The position numbers and the translations under genes are program-made. A stretch of DNA of 64,000 nucleotides from CBDBCU01 sp965242615 (GTDB taxonomy: Bacteria > Chloroflexota > Dehalococcoidia > Lucifugimonadales > UBA3495). Below, in pieces: positions 35,094 through 42,959 of this stretch (its first letter is position 1; every line of letters begins with the position of its first letter). The stretch lies in contig CBDESR010000005.1 of the NCBI GenBank assembly GCA_965242615.1, positions 1,674,001 through 1,738,000 of the forward strand, given 5' to 3'. The notes under the pieces are model-generated. The model had not been told where the DNA came from. It did not search any database and was given only the letters and a program-made list of their open reading frames with translations.

Positions 35094-35213
35094 TGCCGTC
35101 ATTTCCGGTAGTTAGGTATATAATTCCCTAAAATTAAGCTGCCTCCGGAGTCGGCAAAACGGGTTGTAGTGGTCGAATGCGCTTAAACGCCATCAACAAA
35201 AGGAGCTTTACCT

Positions 35214-37118
35214 ATGGTTCAGCAGGGACAAATTGTCAATTTGCTGCGGGAAAGCGGGGAAATTCCGCCGCCGCCCCATGTCTCCGCCCAAGCCGCGCTG
35301 CAAGACTATGCCGCCGTTTATGCCCGCTCCATCGCTGATCCGGAAGGGTTTTGGGCTGAAGCGGCGGCCGAACTGCATTGGTTCCGGCCCTGGGATACGG
35401 TGTTTCAGTGGGACTATCCCAACTTTCAGTGGTTCGTCGGCGGGCAGACCAACATCTGCTACAACGCCCTGGACCGCCACCTGAACACGGAGCGGCGGAA
35501 CAAGGCGGCCCTCATCTGGCTGGGCGAGGATGGCACGGAACAGGTTTATACCTACGGCCGCTTGGCGCAGCAGGTAAATCGGTGCGCCAACGGGCTGAAA
35601 TCCTTGGGCGTGGGCAAGGGCGACCGGGTCGTCATCTATATGCCGCTGACCCCGGAGGGGGCTATTGCGATGTTGGCTTGCGCCCGGATTGGCGCCGTTC
35701 ACAGCGTAGTTTATGCCGGGTTCAGCGTCGGGTCGCTGCGCGACCGGATTCAAGACGCCGGCGCCAAAGCGTTGATTACCGGCGATGTAGGCTACCGCCG
35801 CGGCAATCGGGTGGACTTGAAAGGCATTGCCGATGCGGCGGTGGCCGGCTGCGCTACCCTGGAATCGGTTATCGTCTTTCGGCGGGAATTGGCGGCAGCG
35901 GATTTGGCCCCCGGTCAGGTGGACTTCGACCAGCTGCTGGCGTCAAACCCCATCGACTGCCCGGCGGAAGTAATGGACGCCGAGGATCCCCTTTATATCC
36001 TCTACACCAGCGGCACTACCGGCAAGCCCAAGGGCGTCGTCCATGTCCACGGCGGCTATATGGTCGGCACCCACTACCACTTCAAGAACTTCTGGGATGT
36101 CAAGGACGCCGATGTTTTCTGGTGTATGTCGGATATTGGCTGGGTAGTCGGCCACAGCTATATCGTCTATGCGCCGCTGGTCGCCGGGGCTACCACCGTC
36201 TTTCGCGAAGGCGCGCCGGACTATCCCCATAACGCCGTCTTTTACGAAATCATCGAGAAGTACGGCGTCAATGTGATTTTCACCGCGCCCACGGCGGTGC
36301 GAATGCTGATGCGCTACGGCGAGGAACCGGCCCGGCAATACAACCTGCGCTCTTTGCGCTTTCTGACCTGCGCCGGAGAGCCGCTGAACCCGGAGGCGTT
36401 GCGCTGGGCTTACGAACACATCTGCGGCAGCGGAGAATGGGCGCATATTGTCGATAACTGGTGGCAGACCGAAACCGGCGGCCCCTGCTTGGGGACTACC
36501 GCGACAATGGCATCCCGGCCGGGCCGGGTCGGCCAGCCGCTGCCCGGCGCGCTGCTGGATGTAGTGGACCGGGAAGGGCAGCCCATTGAGGAGCCGGACA
36601 AGGGCGGCTTTCTGGTTATCCGCCGGCCTTTCCCGCACTTTTCCCGCACCGTTTGGGGTGACCCGGAACGCTACGCCGCTACTTGGAGCCAGATACCCGG
36701 CGTCTATTCCTCCGGGGATGTGGCGTTGCGGGACGCCGATGGCTACTATATGGTAGTGGGGCGGGCCGATGATGTGCTGAATGTAGCCGGCCATCGCATC
36801 GGGTCGGCGGAAGTGGAGAGCGCGCTGGTGTCCCACCCGGCCGTAGCCGAGGCGGCGGTCATCGGCAAGCCCGACCAGCTGCGCGGCGAAGTCATCAAAG
36901 GCTTTGTAACCCTGCGGATGGGCAATGCCCCCTCGGATTTGATGGTCGAGACCCTCCGCAACCATGTCCGCACCGCCTTGGGGCCAATTGCGGCGCCGGC
37001 AGAAATCGAGTTCACCCCGCTGTTGCCCAAAACACGGTCGGGCAAAATTATGCGCCGCCTGCTGAAAGCGCGGGAGCTGGGCCTGGACCCGGGGGATATT
37101 ACTACCTTGGAGGAGTAG
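35214..37118 (+). CDS. acs: Acetyl-CoA synthetase (AMP-forming)
   Basis: 634 residues, ATG 35214 behind AAAAGGAG. ANL-superfamily motifs: YILYTSGTTGKPKGVVHVHG (P-loop, ~262-281), DNWWQTETGG (~419), YSSGDVALRDADGYYMVVGR and ADDVLNVAGHRIGSAEVE, and LPKTRSGKIMRRLL (~602) with the Lys that is acetylated in Acs. The WQTETG and N-terminal ACAS layout fit acetate/propionate activation. The transposon inserted 85 bp upstream; the gene's original promoter may have been affected. Confidence 0.93.
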   Translation: MVQQGQIVNLLRESGEIPPPPHVSAQAALQDYAAVYARSIADPEGFWAEAAAELHWFRPWDTVFQWDYPNFQWFVGGQTNICYNALDRHLNTERRNKAALIWLGEDGTEQVYTYGRLAQQVNRCANGLKSLGVGKGDRVVIYMPLTPEGAIAMLACARIGAVHSVVYAGFSVGSLRDRIQDAGAKALITGDVGYRRGNRVDLKGIADAAVAGCATLESVIVFRRELAAADLAPGQVDFDQLLASNPIDCPAEVMDAEDPLYILYTSGTTGKPKGVVHVHGGYMVGTHYHFKNFWDVKDADVFWCMSDIGWVVGHSYIVYAPLVAGATTVFREGAPDYPHNAVFYEIIEKYGVNVIFTAPTAVRMLMRYGEEPARQYNLRSLRFLTCAGEPLNPEALRWAYEHICGSGEWAHIVDNWWQTETGGPCLGTTATMASRPGRVGQPLPGALLDVVDREGQPIEEPDKGGFLVIRRPFPHFSRTVWGDPERYAATWSQIPGVYSSGDVALRDADGYYMVVGRADDVLNVAGHRIGSAEVESALVSHPAVAEAAVIGKPDQLRGEVIKGFVTLRMGNAPSDLMVETLRNHVRTALGPIAAPAEIEFTPLLPKTRSGKIMRRLLKARELGLDPGDITTLEE

Positions 37119-37121
37119 AGC

Positions 37122-37148
37122 GGGGCTGCCGGGTTACCCGGCGGCCCC
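37122..37148 (+). terminator. Hairpin after acs
   Basis: GGGGCTGCCGGG, loop TTA, CCCGGCGGCCCC: 12 pairs including one T-G wobble. No T run follows. Confidence 0.6.
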
Positions 37149-37184
37149 GGGCTGAAACATTGCGCCGCAAGGGAAAGTTACGCT

Positions 37185-37412
37185 ATGCAATACGCTTATC
37201 CCTGTGTTCTGGAACCGGAGGCAGAGGAGGGTTTCGAGGGCTGGTTTAATGTCTCTTTCCCGGATTTGACGGGTGCTTTGACTTGCGCCCTGGGGCGCGG
37301 CGCGGCTCTGGAAAATGCGGAGGAAGTTCTGGAGTTAGTGTTGGAGTCTTGCGTTGATTCCAACGAAGAAATCCCTAGCCCCAGCCCGGTTGCCGTGGGT
37401 CAGAATTGGTAG
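37185..37412 (+). CDS. HicB-like antitoxin, N-terminal domain (frame broken)
   Basis: 75 residues. YPCVLEPEAEEGFEGWFNVSFPDLTGALTCA is a HicB RNase-H-like fold, followed by IPSPSPV. The frame stops at TAG 37410 just where HicB proteins continue GQNLV. Restoring one base near 37402 would join it to the helix-turn-helix encoded from 37406 in the next frame. Either a -1 frameshift mutation or translational coupling at the overlap. Confidence 0.7.
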   Translation: MQYAYPCVLEPEAEEGFEGWFNVSFPDLTGALTCALGRGAALENAEEVLELVLESCVDSNEEIPSPSPVAVGQNW

Positions 37413-37888
37413 CGGTGCGTCCGCTGGTCGCGGCCAAGCTGTCCCTCTATACGGCGATGCGAGAGCAGAATATCACCAAGTCGGAATTAGCCGAGCGGCT
37501 GGGAATTGACGAGGAAGCTGTTGATGGACTGCTGAACTCGGAGCGGAGTACGCCCATCAGCCAGGTTATAAGGGCCCTTCAGGTATTGGGCCGCCGTCTG
37601 GTAGTGGCGGATTTGCCGGCGGATAGCGGAGTCCATTTCGGCCGCCCGGCCGGTGATCGTCCGATGGAACACCAAGAGTTCATCCGCCGGGTACGCCGCT
37701 ACGCTCTGGCTAACGATTTGGAGTGGCGCATTGTGGATCCAATTTCTGCGGAAGAGGGTGAGGAAGAGGATGTCCCGGTCCGGCTGGAAATTGGCGATTG
37801 CGTGTTCACTCTGCCGGACGGAGTTATTGCCCCGGAGCTTTTGGCCGCCCTGTTGGAGGACTTGAGGATAGACCGGCGGGAGTTCTGA
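37406..37888 (+). CDS. HicB helix-turn-helix fused to a HicA-like domain lacking the catalytic His
   Basis: 160 residues, TTG 37406. Residues 1-65 (VRPLVAAKLSLYTAMREQNI, KSELAERLGIDEEAVDGLLN) are the HicB DNA-binding part. After a short linker, MEHQEFIRRVRRYALANDLE...RLEIGDCVFTLPDGVIAPELLAALLEDLRI resembles HicA toxins (R-x-x-x-x-x-YA-xxN, then xGxG-SH, then I-x-PGLL-xxxL-xxLGI). Where HicA has its catalytic G-S-H, this protein has an acidic EEGEEED stretch. So it looks like a disarmed toxin. Internal ATG 37664 could still start it alone. Confidence 0.6.
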   Translation: MVAVRPLVAAKLSLYTAMREQNITKSELAERLGIDEEAVDGLLNSERSTPISQVIRALQVLGRRLVVADLPADSGVHFGRPAGDRPMEHQEFIRRVRRYALANDLEWRIVDPISAEEGEEEDVPVRLEIGDCVFTLPDGVIAPELLAALLEDLRIDRREF

Positions 37889-38032
37889 ATGGGGCTGGAG
37901 TTTTTGCCCGGGAAGTGTTGCGCTTGAACTGTGAATACACATTCCCCCTTGCGCGGGAATGACGATTGCTATATGCAATAGACTTGGGGTGCCGGGCAAA
38001 ACCCTTTGCCGCCGGCGGATAATGGAGGTAAA

Positions 38033-38476
38033 ATGAACCGGGAGCCACCTCATCGGAACTGGTCGTGGCCGCCGCTGGTCCCGCGGCCGGTGCTGGTATT
38101 GGCTTGGGCGGTCTTTAACGGGATAACCGGGCTGGCCATAGTAGTCGATTTAAATCGGGCGGCGCCGGGTACGCCCCTAGGGGAAACCATTTGGGATGCC
38201 CTAGGCGGGGATGCCAGCGGCGTCTGCTATTGGGCGCTGCTGGGCAGCTACCTTTACTCGGAGGTGGTAATGATGATTCTGACCAAGTGGTCAAACCAAG
38301 CGCGGGTGGAAGCGGCAGAGCGGCGCGGCGAGGCACGCGGCGAGGCGCGCGGCGAGGCAAACCGGGATCGCCGGTGGCGGGAATATCTCGCCCGGCGGGA
38401 AGCGGCGGAAAGGGCCGGGCTGCCCTTTAATGAGCCGCCGCCGGATCCGCCGGAGAATGGTCGGTACGGTTACTGA
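38033..38476 (+). CDS. Small membrane protein with charged coiled-coil tail
   Basis: 147 residues, ATG 38033 after GGAGG. Two spans (LVLAWAVFNGITGLAIVV and CYWALLGSYLYSEVVMMIL) are followed by a tail rich in Glu-Ala-Arg (RRGEARGEARGEANRDRRWR). The tail is repeated downstream as two shorter frames (38498-38668, 38690-38881). Function unknown. Confidence 0.6.
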   Translation: MNREPPHRNWSWPPLVPRPVLVLAWAVFNGITGLAIVVDLNRAAPGTPLGETIWDALGGDASGVCYWALLGSYLYSEVVMMILTKWSNQARVEAAERRGEARGEARGEANRDRRWREYLARREAAERAGLPFNEPPPDPPENGRYGY

Positions 38477-38497
38477 ATATCGTTTGGAGTCGAGACC

Positions 38498-38668
38498 GTG
38501 ATTCTGACTTTGTGGGCCAACCAGGCGAGGGTGGAACGGGCTTGGCAGCGGGGCCGGACTGAGGAAAACCGCCGGTGGCGGGAGTATCTCGGCCGGCGGG
38601 AAGCGGCGGAAAGGGCCGGATTGCCCTTTAATGAGCAGCCGCCGGAGAATGGGCGGTACGGTTCCTAA
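38498..38668 (+). pseudogene. Tandem tail repeat, copy 2
   Basis: GTG 38498 opens VILTLWANQARVERAWQRG and continues REAAERAGLPFNEQPP to TAA 38666. It repeats the region of the upstream gene from MILTKWSNQARVE onward (with REAAERAGLPFNEPPP), without the membrane spans. GGAG lies 8 bases before. It is probably a partial tandem duplication; it could still be translated. Confidence 0.5.
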
Positions 38669-38689
38669 ATATCGTTTGGAGTCGAGACG

Positions 38690-38881
38690 GTGATTCTGAC
38701 TTTGTGGGCCAACCAAGCGCGGGTGGAACGGGCTTGGCAGCGGGGCATAGCGCGAGGCGAGGCAAATCGGGATCGCCGGTGGCGAGAGTACTTCAGCCGG
38801 CGGGAGGCGGCGGAAAGGGACGGGTTGCCCTTTGATGAACCGCCGCCGGAACCACCAGCGGCTGAGCGGAGCGGCGAGTAG
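38690..38881 (+). pseudogene. Tandem tail repeat, copy 3
   Basis: 63 codons from GTG 38690, preceded by the same TTTGGAGTCGAGAC block as copy 2. Contains ARGEANRDRRWREYFSRREA. Closer to copy 1 in this part than copy 2 is. Confidence 0.5.
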
Positions 38882-38907
38882 TTCCCGGCAGTTTTTGGGA
38901 AAAGAGA

Positions 38908-38937
38908 AACCGGCCCTCCTTGCAAGGAGGGCCGGTT
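38908..38937 (+). terminator. Perfect palindromic terminator
   Basis: AACCGGCCCTCCTTG folds back on itself over 30 bases, followed by GTTTTGG. It separates the tail-repeat genes from the convergent SelW-like gene. Confidence 0.85.
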
Positions 38938-38979
38938 GTTTTGGTCGTTGGTTTTGCCGGCGGATTGCCGGGGAGCCGG

Positions 38980-39270
38980 CTAGTTGTCCGCGGGAACGGC
39001 AACCTGGTCGGCGGCGGCGATGCGCTCGGCGATGACTTCCTTCATCTTGCGGACGCGGGACAGGTCGGGGTAGGCGTTACCCTCGGCCTTCTTGTCAAAG
39101 ATTTTCTCCCCGTCCACAAAGACTTCCATAATGCCCTGGCCGCGGGGGGAAATGGTAATGGCCGCATCCGGGCCATAGGCGCGGAAAAACTCGTTCGCCA
39201 TCCACGTGGCGGTGGCGTGGTGCTGTCAAGGCACGCAGTAGGTAATTTCCAGTTGGACCTTTCCTTCCAT
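38980..39270 (-). CDS. SelT/SelW/SelH (Rdx)-family selenoprotein with in-frame UGA
   Basis: Reading through one TGA (39228-39226) gives a 96-residue protein from ATG 39270, which has AAGGAGGGTTAGAAA in front. Residues 8-15 read EITYCVPU: Tyr-Cys-x-x-Sec is the redox motif of SelW-like Rdx proteins, and the rest (ANEFFRAYGPDAAITISPRG, GIMEVFVDGEKIFDKKAEG) fits the thioredoxin-like fold. Directly after the UGA, GCCACC/GG-A-TGGC (39216-39197) can form a hairpin with a GT-containing loop, as expected of a bacterial SECIS. No selABCD gene is in the window. A caller ignoring Sec would start at the inner ATG 39201. Confidence 0.8.
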
Positions 39271-39315
39271 TTTCTAACCCTCCTTAAACCGGTCGATTTG
39301 GGTAAGGTCTTGTTT

Positions 39316-39343
39316 ATTCTAACCCAAATTATCCCGGTGTCAA
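39316..39343 (-). promoter_or_regulatory. Promoter of the SelW-like gene
   Basis: On the minus strand TTGACA (39343-39338), 16 bp, TAGAAT (39321-39316). Confidence 0.55.
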
Positions 39344-39390
39344 GCCTAAATCGGCCGCAGATTTCGGGGCAATTTGGGGATTGGCGCGGG

Positions 39391-39486
39391 CTAGAAACCG
39401 CCGCCGCTGACCCGGAACAGGAAAAAGTAAATCAGAAAGACCGCCGCCAGCAGCCCGCCGATAATCAAACAGCCGAACCGCGCCAC
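39391..39486 (-). CDS. 31-residue single-span membrane peptide
   Basis: GTG 39486, preceded by GGGTAGGATACA, encodes one hydrophobic span (CLIIGGLLAAVFLIYFFLF) flanked by Arg. It starts 21 bp after comB on the same strand. Too short for homology; a small membrane protein is plausible. Confidence 0.45.
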   Translation of the reverse strand: MARFGCLIIGGLLAAVFLIYFFLFRVSGGGF

Positions 39487-39507
39487 TGTATCCTACCCGC
39501 CGGTTTC

Positions 39508-40206
39508 CTAGACCGCTACTTTGCGGGCTACCGGGCGTCCCTGCTCCCGGCTGACCCGCATCGCGAAGGGGTATTCGCTGAACTGCAACGCCAATTCCAC
39601 ATCCTGCGGATGGTATTGCGGCTGGGCCGGGTCAAAGAACTTCTGGGTAGCGCCGCCGGCCAATATCAGCTGGCGCAGGGCGTCCGGGTCCGGTTGGCGG
39701 CCCTCCAGCAAGTTGCGCAGATATAAGGCGCAGTGTTCATCCTCATCGGAGCGAACCACGGCCTGGTCGCCCATAGCGATGATAGTTACCAGTTGCGGAT
39801 TATCCTGCAATACGGCTTGGACTGTGGCGGCGGCAACGGCAAAGGAACCGAGGTAGATGGGGCCGGCGTTGGCGGCGGCAAAGGCGGCGGCGACGCCCAC
39901 GGTGCCGGCCCGGGTGGACTGCACCAAGGATTTGCCCGCCAGGTCAACGCTGGTAATTTCGTAGGGAGAGTTGCCGTAGTCGAAGCCCGGCGGACGTTTC
40001 CCATCCACTTCGCCCATCAGCAGGTCGCCGACGCCGCTGCGGTGCAGAGCCAGGGCATCAGCAGCCTCAGCCACCAGGGTGATGGATGTTGCCCCCTGGT
40101 CAAAGGCGATGGCGGCGGTAGTAAAGGCGCGGAAAACGTCGATGATAATGACGGTTCCAGCGGCGTCCCGGGCATCCCGGGCCAAGCTGCCGAGGCGGAT
40201 TTCCAT
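39508..40206 (-). CDS. comB: ComB-family 2-phosphosulfolactate phosphatase
   Basis: 232 residues, ATG 40206 with AAAGGGG. IIDVFRAFTTAAIAFDQGA matches the ComB signature (family V-IDVLRATTT), followed by GEVDGKRPPGFDYGNSPYEI and STRAGTVGVAAA (family T-x-N-G-T), GSFAVAAATVQAVL and DEDEHCALYLRNLL. ComB makes sulfolactate on the coenzyme M route, but many ComB-like phosphatases occur without the rest of that pathway, and no other pathway gene is here. Confidence 0.8.
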   Translation of the reverse strand: MEIRLGSLARDARDAAGTVIIIDVFRAFTTAAIAFDQGATSITLVAEAADALALHRSGVGDLLMGEVDGKRPPGFDYGNSPYEITSVDLAGKSLVQSTRAGTVGVAAAFAAANAGPIYLGSFAVAAATVQAVLQDNPQLVTIIAMGDQAVVRSDEDEHCALYLRNLLEGRQPDPDALRQLILAGGATQKFFDPAQPQYHPQDVELALQFSEYPFAMRVSREQGRPVARKVAV

Positions 40207-40277
40207 AGTTGCCCCTTTCCGGAGGGTGTGGCCGGTATTATATAGAGTGCCGGGGGGTTGGACAAGGTGATAGCCCG

Positions 40278-40345
40278 GTAGTTCCGGGTAACGGCAAGGG
40301 CGGCCGGGCGGGTAGTTCCGGGTAACGGCAAGGGCGGCCGGGCGG
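40278..40345. repeat. Two tandem copies of a 34-bp unit
   Basis: GTAGTTCCGGGTAACGGCAA plus GGGCGGCCGGGCGG is repeated exactly twice, between comB and the aspartic-protease-like gene. Confidence 0.85.
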
Positions 40346-40356
40346 GTAGGGAGGGG

Positions 40357-40713
40357 TTAGCCGAGGAACAAGCGGGCGGGAATCAGGCGGCCGTTCACCG
40401 GGTCGGCAGCCAAGCCGAAACTTTCCAAAGCAACTACGCCCAAGAGCGGTTGGCAATCGGGCGGGCCAAAGATGCAGACGCTGGTCCGTTCCTGCCCGTT
40501 AAGGCGGATACGGACTTCGGCCAGGTCGTACTCCTGTTCGCTGCCGTCTGCCAACTCGAAGCGGCTGCGCCACTCCGGGGCAACGCCCAAGGCAGAGAGG
40601 GCAGAGGCAGGCAACAGCGTATAGACGCTGCCGGTGTCCACCATAGCGGTTACTTCGGAAAACCGGGAGCCGGTTTTGGCGGCCAAGCTAAAGGTTTGGT
40701 AAAAGATGCCCAT
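40357..40713 (-). CDS. Retropepsin-like (clan AA) aspartic protease domain protein
   Basis: 118 residues. AMVDTGSVYTLLP is the Asp-Thr-Gly active-site loop; GVVALESFGLAADP is the second conserved strand. Single-domain bacterial members would act as homodimers. Substrate unknown. A distant relative is at 45003-45374. No ribosome site is clear before ATG 40713. Confidence 0.72.
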   Translation of the reverse strand: MGIFYQTFSLAAKTGSRFSEVTAMVDTGSVYTLLPASALSALGVAPEWRSRFELADGSEQEYDLAEVRIRLNGQERTSVCIFGPPDCQPLLGVVALESFGLAADPVNGRLIPARLFLG

Positions 40714-40846
40714 AGCAGGATACTGCTTCCAAAGGCGGTAGAAGGGGTGTCGGTGGGATGATCTGGTTTTTGTTTGCGGGGATTATACCTTATTTGTTTT
40801 CCATTTCCAAGGGTAAGCAAGGAGGCTAGGTCGGGGCAATCGCACC

Positions 40847-42061
40847 TTAACCGAGCAGGGCTTTCAGCAAGTAATCCTCCCGCCCGCTGGCGTTAAGGCA
40901 TTTGTCCTGGATGTCGGTTTTCAGAGCACTTTCCCGCTTGAGCCGGTTACGGGGGCGATTTGACGCCGGGTCGCCAGGTTCTGGGCGCCGCGGCCTTTTC
41001 TTAGGGAATTATATACCTGTTTACACAGTCTATCTGGAAACCGACGGCAATCGGAACGAATCCTTAGCCAATGTGTAAACAAGTATATAATTCCCTTTTC
41101 TTACTCGATACTGGTATTCGCGAAAGGTACATCGCGGCGCCGGCGCCGGGGGGGGGGGGCAATGCTCCAATGGCTGCGGTCCGCAGCCAAATGCCGGGCG
41201 GCTCCGGCCGCGCAACTGCTTAAATAGTAGCGGGTCGCTACGCTGCCGCCGGCCGGCGTATCCCGTTGGCTGACTACCTTGACCGCCGCCTTCAGTTCCG
41301 GCCAGCTCTGCCTTTCCTGCAAATAGGATGAGCTGGTCGGGTCGGTCACGACCCAACACTCCCGCCGTTCCACCCGGCCGTGCCCTTTGTTCAAGGCAGT
41401 GGCGTAATCCACTACCGGCGCCGCCGGCGGGAATAAGTCTTGCCAGTCGGCATAGCGGGTCGGCCGATTTTCCTTAACCGCCAGCAAGTAGTCCGCCCCC
41501 GGTTCACAATAGCTTGGGCGCTGACCGGCGGGCCGCCCACCGCATCAATGGACACGAGGCATCCCTTCAGTTCCAGTAGCCGGGGGATGGCTGTAATTTC
41601 GTTGGATTTGGCGGTCGTCTTGACTGGCCCCAGGGTCAGGTCGTTCCGGGAAACCCGAGCGCTGACCCGATGCAGCGCGCCCTTGCCGGCCCCGGCCGGT
41701 TGTGGGAACGACGGGCCGTCTTGCCATCCACCGCCACCACCTCGCTAGGCAACAACTGGGCAATCGCCCCGGTCCAGGAGACAAAGCAATCCTGAAACCG
41801 CTCCGGATCCCGGCGGGAGAAAACCGCCCCAAAAGTGTCGTGGGAGGGCATCCCCTTGGGCAGCTCCAGGAAAGTCGCCAACCACTCCCGCTTGCTCTTG
41901 CCGAAAAGCTATTCCTGAACCCAAGAAGCGGCCCCACAAAGGGCCGCGCCAAGGGCGCTGGCAATGCTGTCCAGCAGGGAATGCCGCCGGGAACAGGACT
42001 CCCGCGGGTCGGGCAACTCGGCAAAATAATCCAGTATCGACCAGCCAGCTGCGGCTTTCAT
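40847..42061 (-). pseudogene. ISAs1-family transposase, broken
   Basis: Fragments in several frames add up to an ISAs1 (H-repeat-associated) transposase: start ATG 42061 (AGWSILDYFAELPDPRE), in-frame TAG after ASWVQE, ATFLELPKGMPSHDTFG, VVAVDGKTARRS, later HGRVERRECWVVTD and LSSCAAGAARHLAADRSHWSI, then the end NRLKRESALKTDIQDK. Damage includes an internal stop, at least two frameshifts, a G homopolymer of about 12 (41147-41158) replacing the ENSLHW segment, and a 92 bp MITE. Confidence 0.85.
41004..41095. mobile_element. 92-bp MITE with 8-bp target duplication
   Basis: Inverted ends begin GGGAATTATATACC (left) and GGGAATTATATACT (right, complement), matching over 23 of 24 positions. The 8 bp TTTTCTTA is repeated at 40996-41003 and 41096-41103. 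The outer 14 bases equal those of the 6.7 kb transposon, but the inner part (TGTTTACACA) differs. It sits in the ISAs1 pseudogene. Confidence 0.9.
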
Positions 42062-42206
42062 CCCAACCTCCTCGGCAATCCCTGAATCAGGCCACTGGAT
42101 TTTATCACCTCAGTTAAGATGCGATTGCCCGGGTCAGGACGACACTGTTTCAGAAAGTGTTGGCAGTCCGGGCGGCGGCCGGGTTAGGCGGTCAATTCGC
42201 GCCGGC

Positions 42207-42959
42207 CTATTTCAATACATCGCCCAACACCGCCATAAAGTTAGCCGCCCCGGCGGCGCTTTTCAGCCCCCGGGTCAACCGATAGCGGGGTTTAATCCGT
42301 CCGAACCGTCCCTCCAACCAGTTAGTGCTATTGGGTACTCCGGGCTCTCTTTGATGCAAGGTCATTTGTCGCCAGCGTTCCTGTAAATGCACCGCCAAGC
42401 GGCGCAGCTCCCGGGGCAAGGCTGGATCCCTGGCCCAATGGTGCAACCGCTCGGACCCGTCGGCCGGCAACTCCTTGACCAGTTGCGCCATTTGCGCCAG
42501 CAATTCCCCCCAGGCTTCCCGCAAGTCCGGTTTCAGGCGTCCCTTCCACCGCCCCAGGGTGCGCTGCATATGCACCATACACTGCTGCCGTTGCAACCCG
42601 GCGTCCGCAATGGGCCCGGCATATTCACTGGCATCGTCAGTTACCACTACCTCCACCCCCAACTGGTCGGCCAGTTCCTGGAACCAGCGCCCGTAGTCAA
42701 AGCCGGGGCCGGTCAACTGCAACCCCGCCATCCGCCCGTCCCGGCCCACTACCACCCCCACCGGCCGGGATTTGCCGCGCACCCGCAGCCAGGTCTCATC
42801 CACTCCTACTATCCGCACCCGGCCCGCCGGCAAGCGCCGCCGCACCGCCCGTCCCAACCGCTGCACTTCCCGCCAACTGGTGACATGATCCACCGAATAG
42901 CCCAGCAGTCCCGCGATTGCCTCAATACCCCGATGGCTCAAGCCCAGGGCATACAACAT
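42207..42959 (-). CDS. DDE transposase core, C-terminal frame
   Basis: 250 residues. VGVDETWLRVRGKSRPVG (first Asp), VEVVVTDDASEYAGPIADAG (second Asp), QCMVHMQRTLGRWK, and TNWLEGRFGRIKPRYRLTRG (Glu) form a MULE/IS256-like DDE core. It lacks the N-terminal zinc part, which is in another frame at 42938-43207. The ATG 42959 is probably internal to the original gene; a frameshift lies in the CTGGGGGTAGG or CGGGGCGGCG stretch (~42990-43010). Confidence 0.75.
   Translation of the reverse strand: MLYALGLSHRGIEAIAGLLGYSVDHVTSWREVQRLGRAVRRRLPAGRVRIVGVDETWLRVRGKSRPVGVVVGRDGRMAGLQLTGPGFDYGRWFQELADQLGVEVVVTDDASEYAGPIADAGLQRQQCMVHMQRTLGRWKGRLKPDLREAWGELLAQMAQLVKELPADGSERLHHWARDPALPRELRRLAVHLQERWRQMTLHQREPGVPNSTNWLEGRFGRIKPRYRLTRGLKSAAGAANFMAVLGDVLK

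Larger units (their letters stand above)
28409..35128. mobile_element. 6.72-kb IS1595-type transposon with cargo genes
   Basis: The ends are perfect 24 bp inverted repeats (28409-28432 and 35105-35128) opening GGGAATTATATACCTAAC. They are flanked by a perfect 8 bp target duplication TAAAATTA (28401-28408 and 35129-35136). An 8 bp duplication and GG-starting ends fit the IS1595 family, and an IS1595-type transposase lies inside (32265-32921), though it is truncated. Cargo: zinc-ribbon protein, membrane-anchored helical protein, small basic protein, two HEPN-like paralogs and a lipoprotein. An IS6-like element and a 143 bp miniature element sit inside it. The host site is the tail of the HicB gene. 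Confidence 0.92.

Noticed and set aside
38980..39201. Stand-alone 73-residue protein from the inner ATG
   Set aside because: It has no ribosome site and lacks the redox motif; the UGA-containing frame explains it better.
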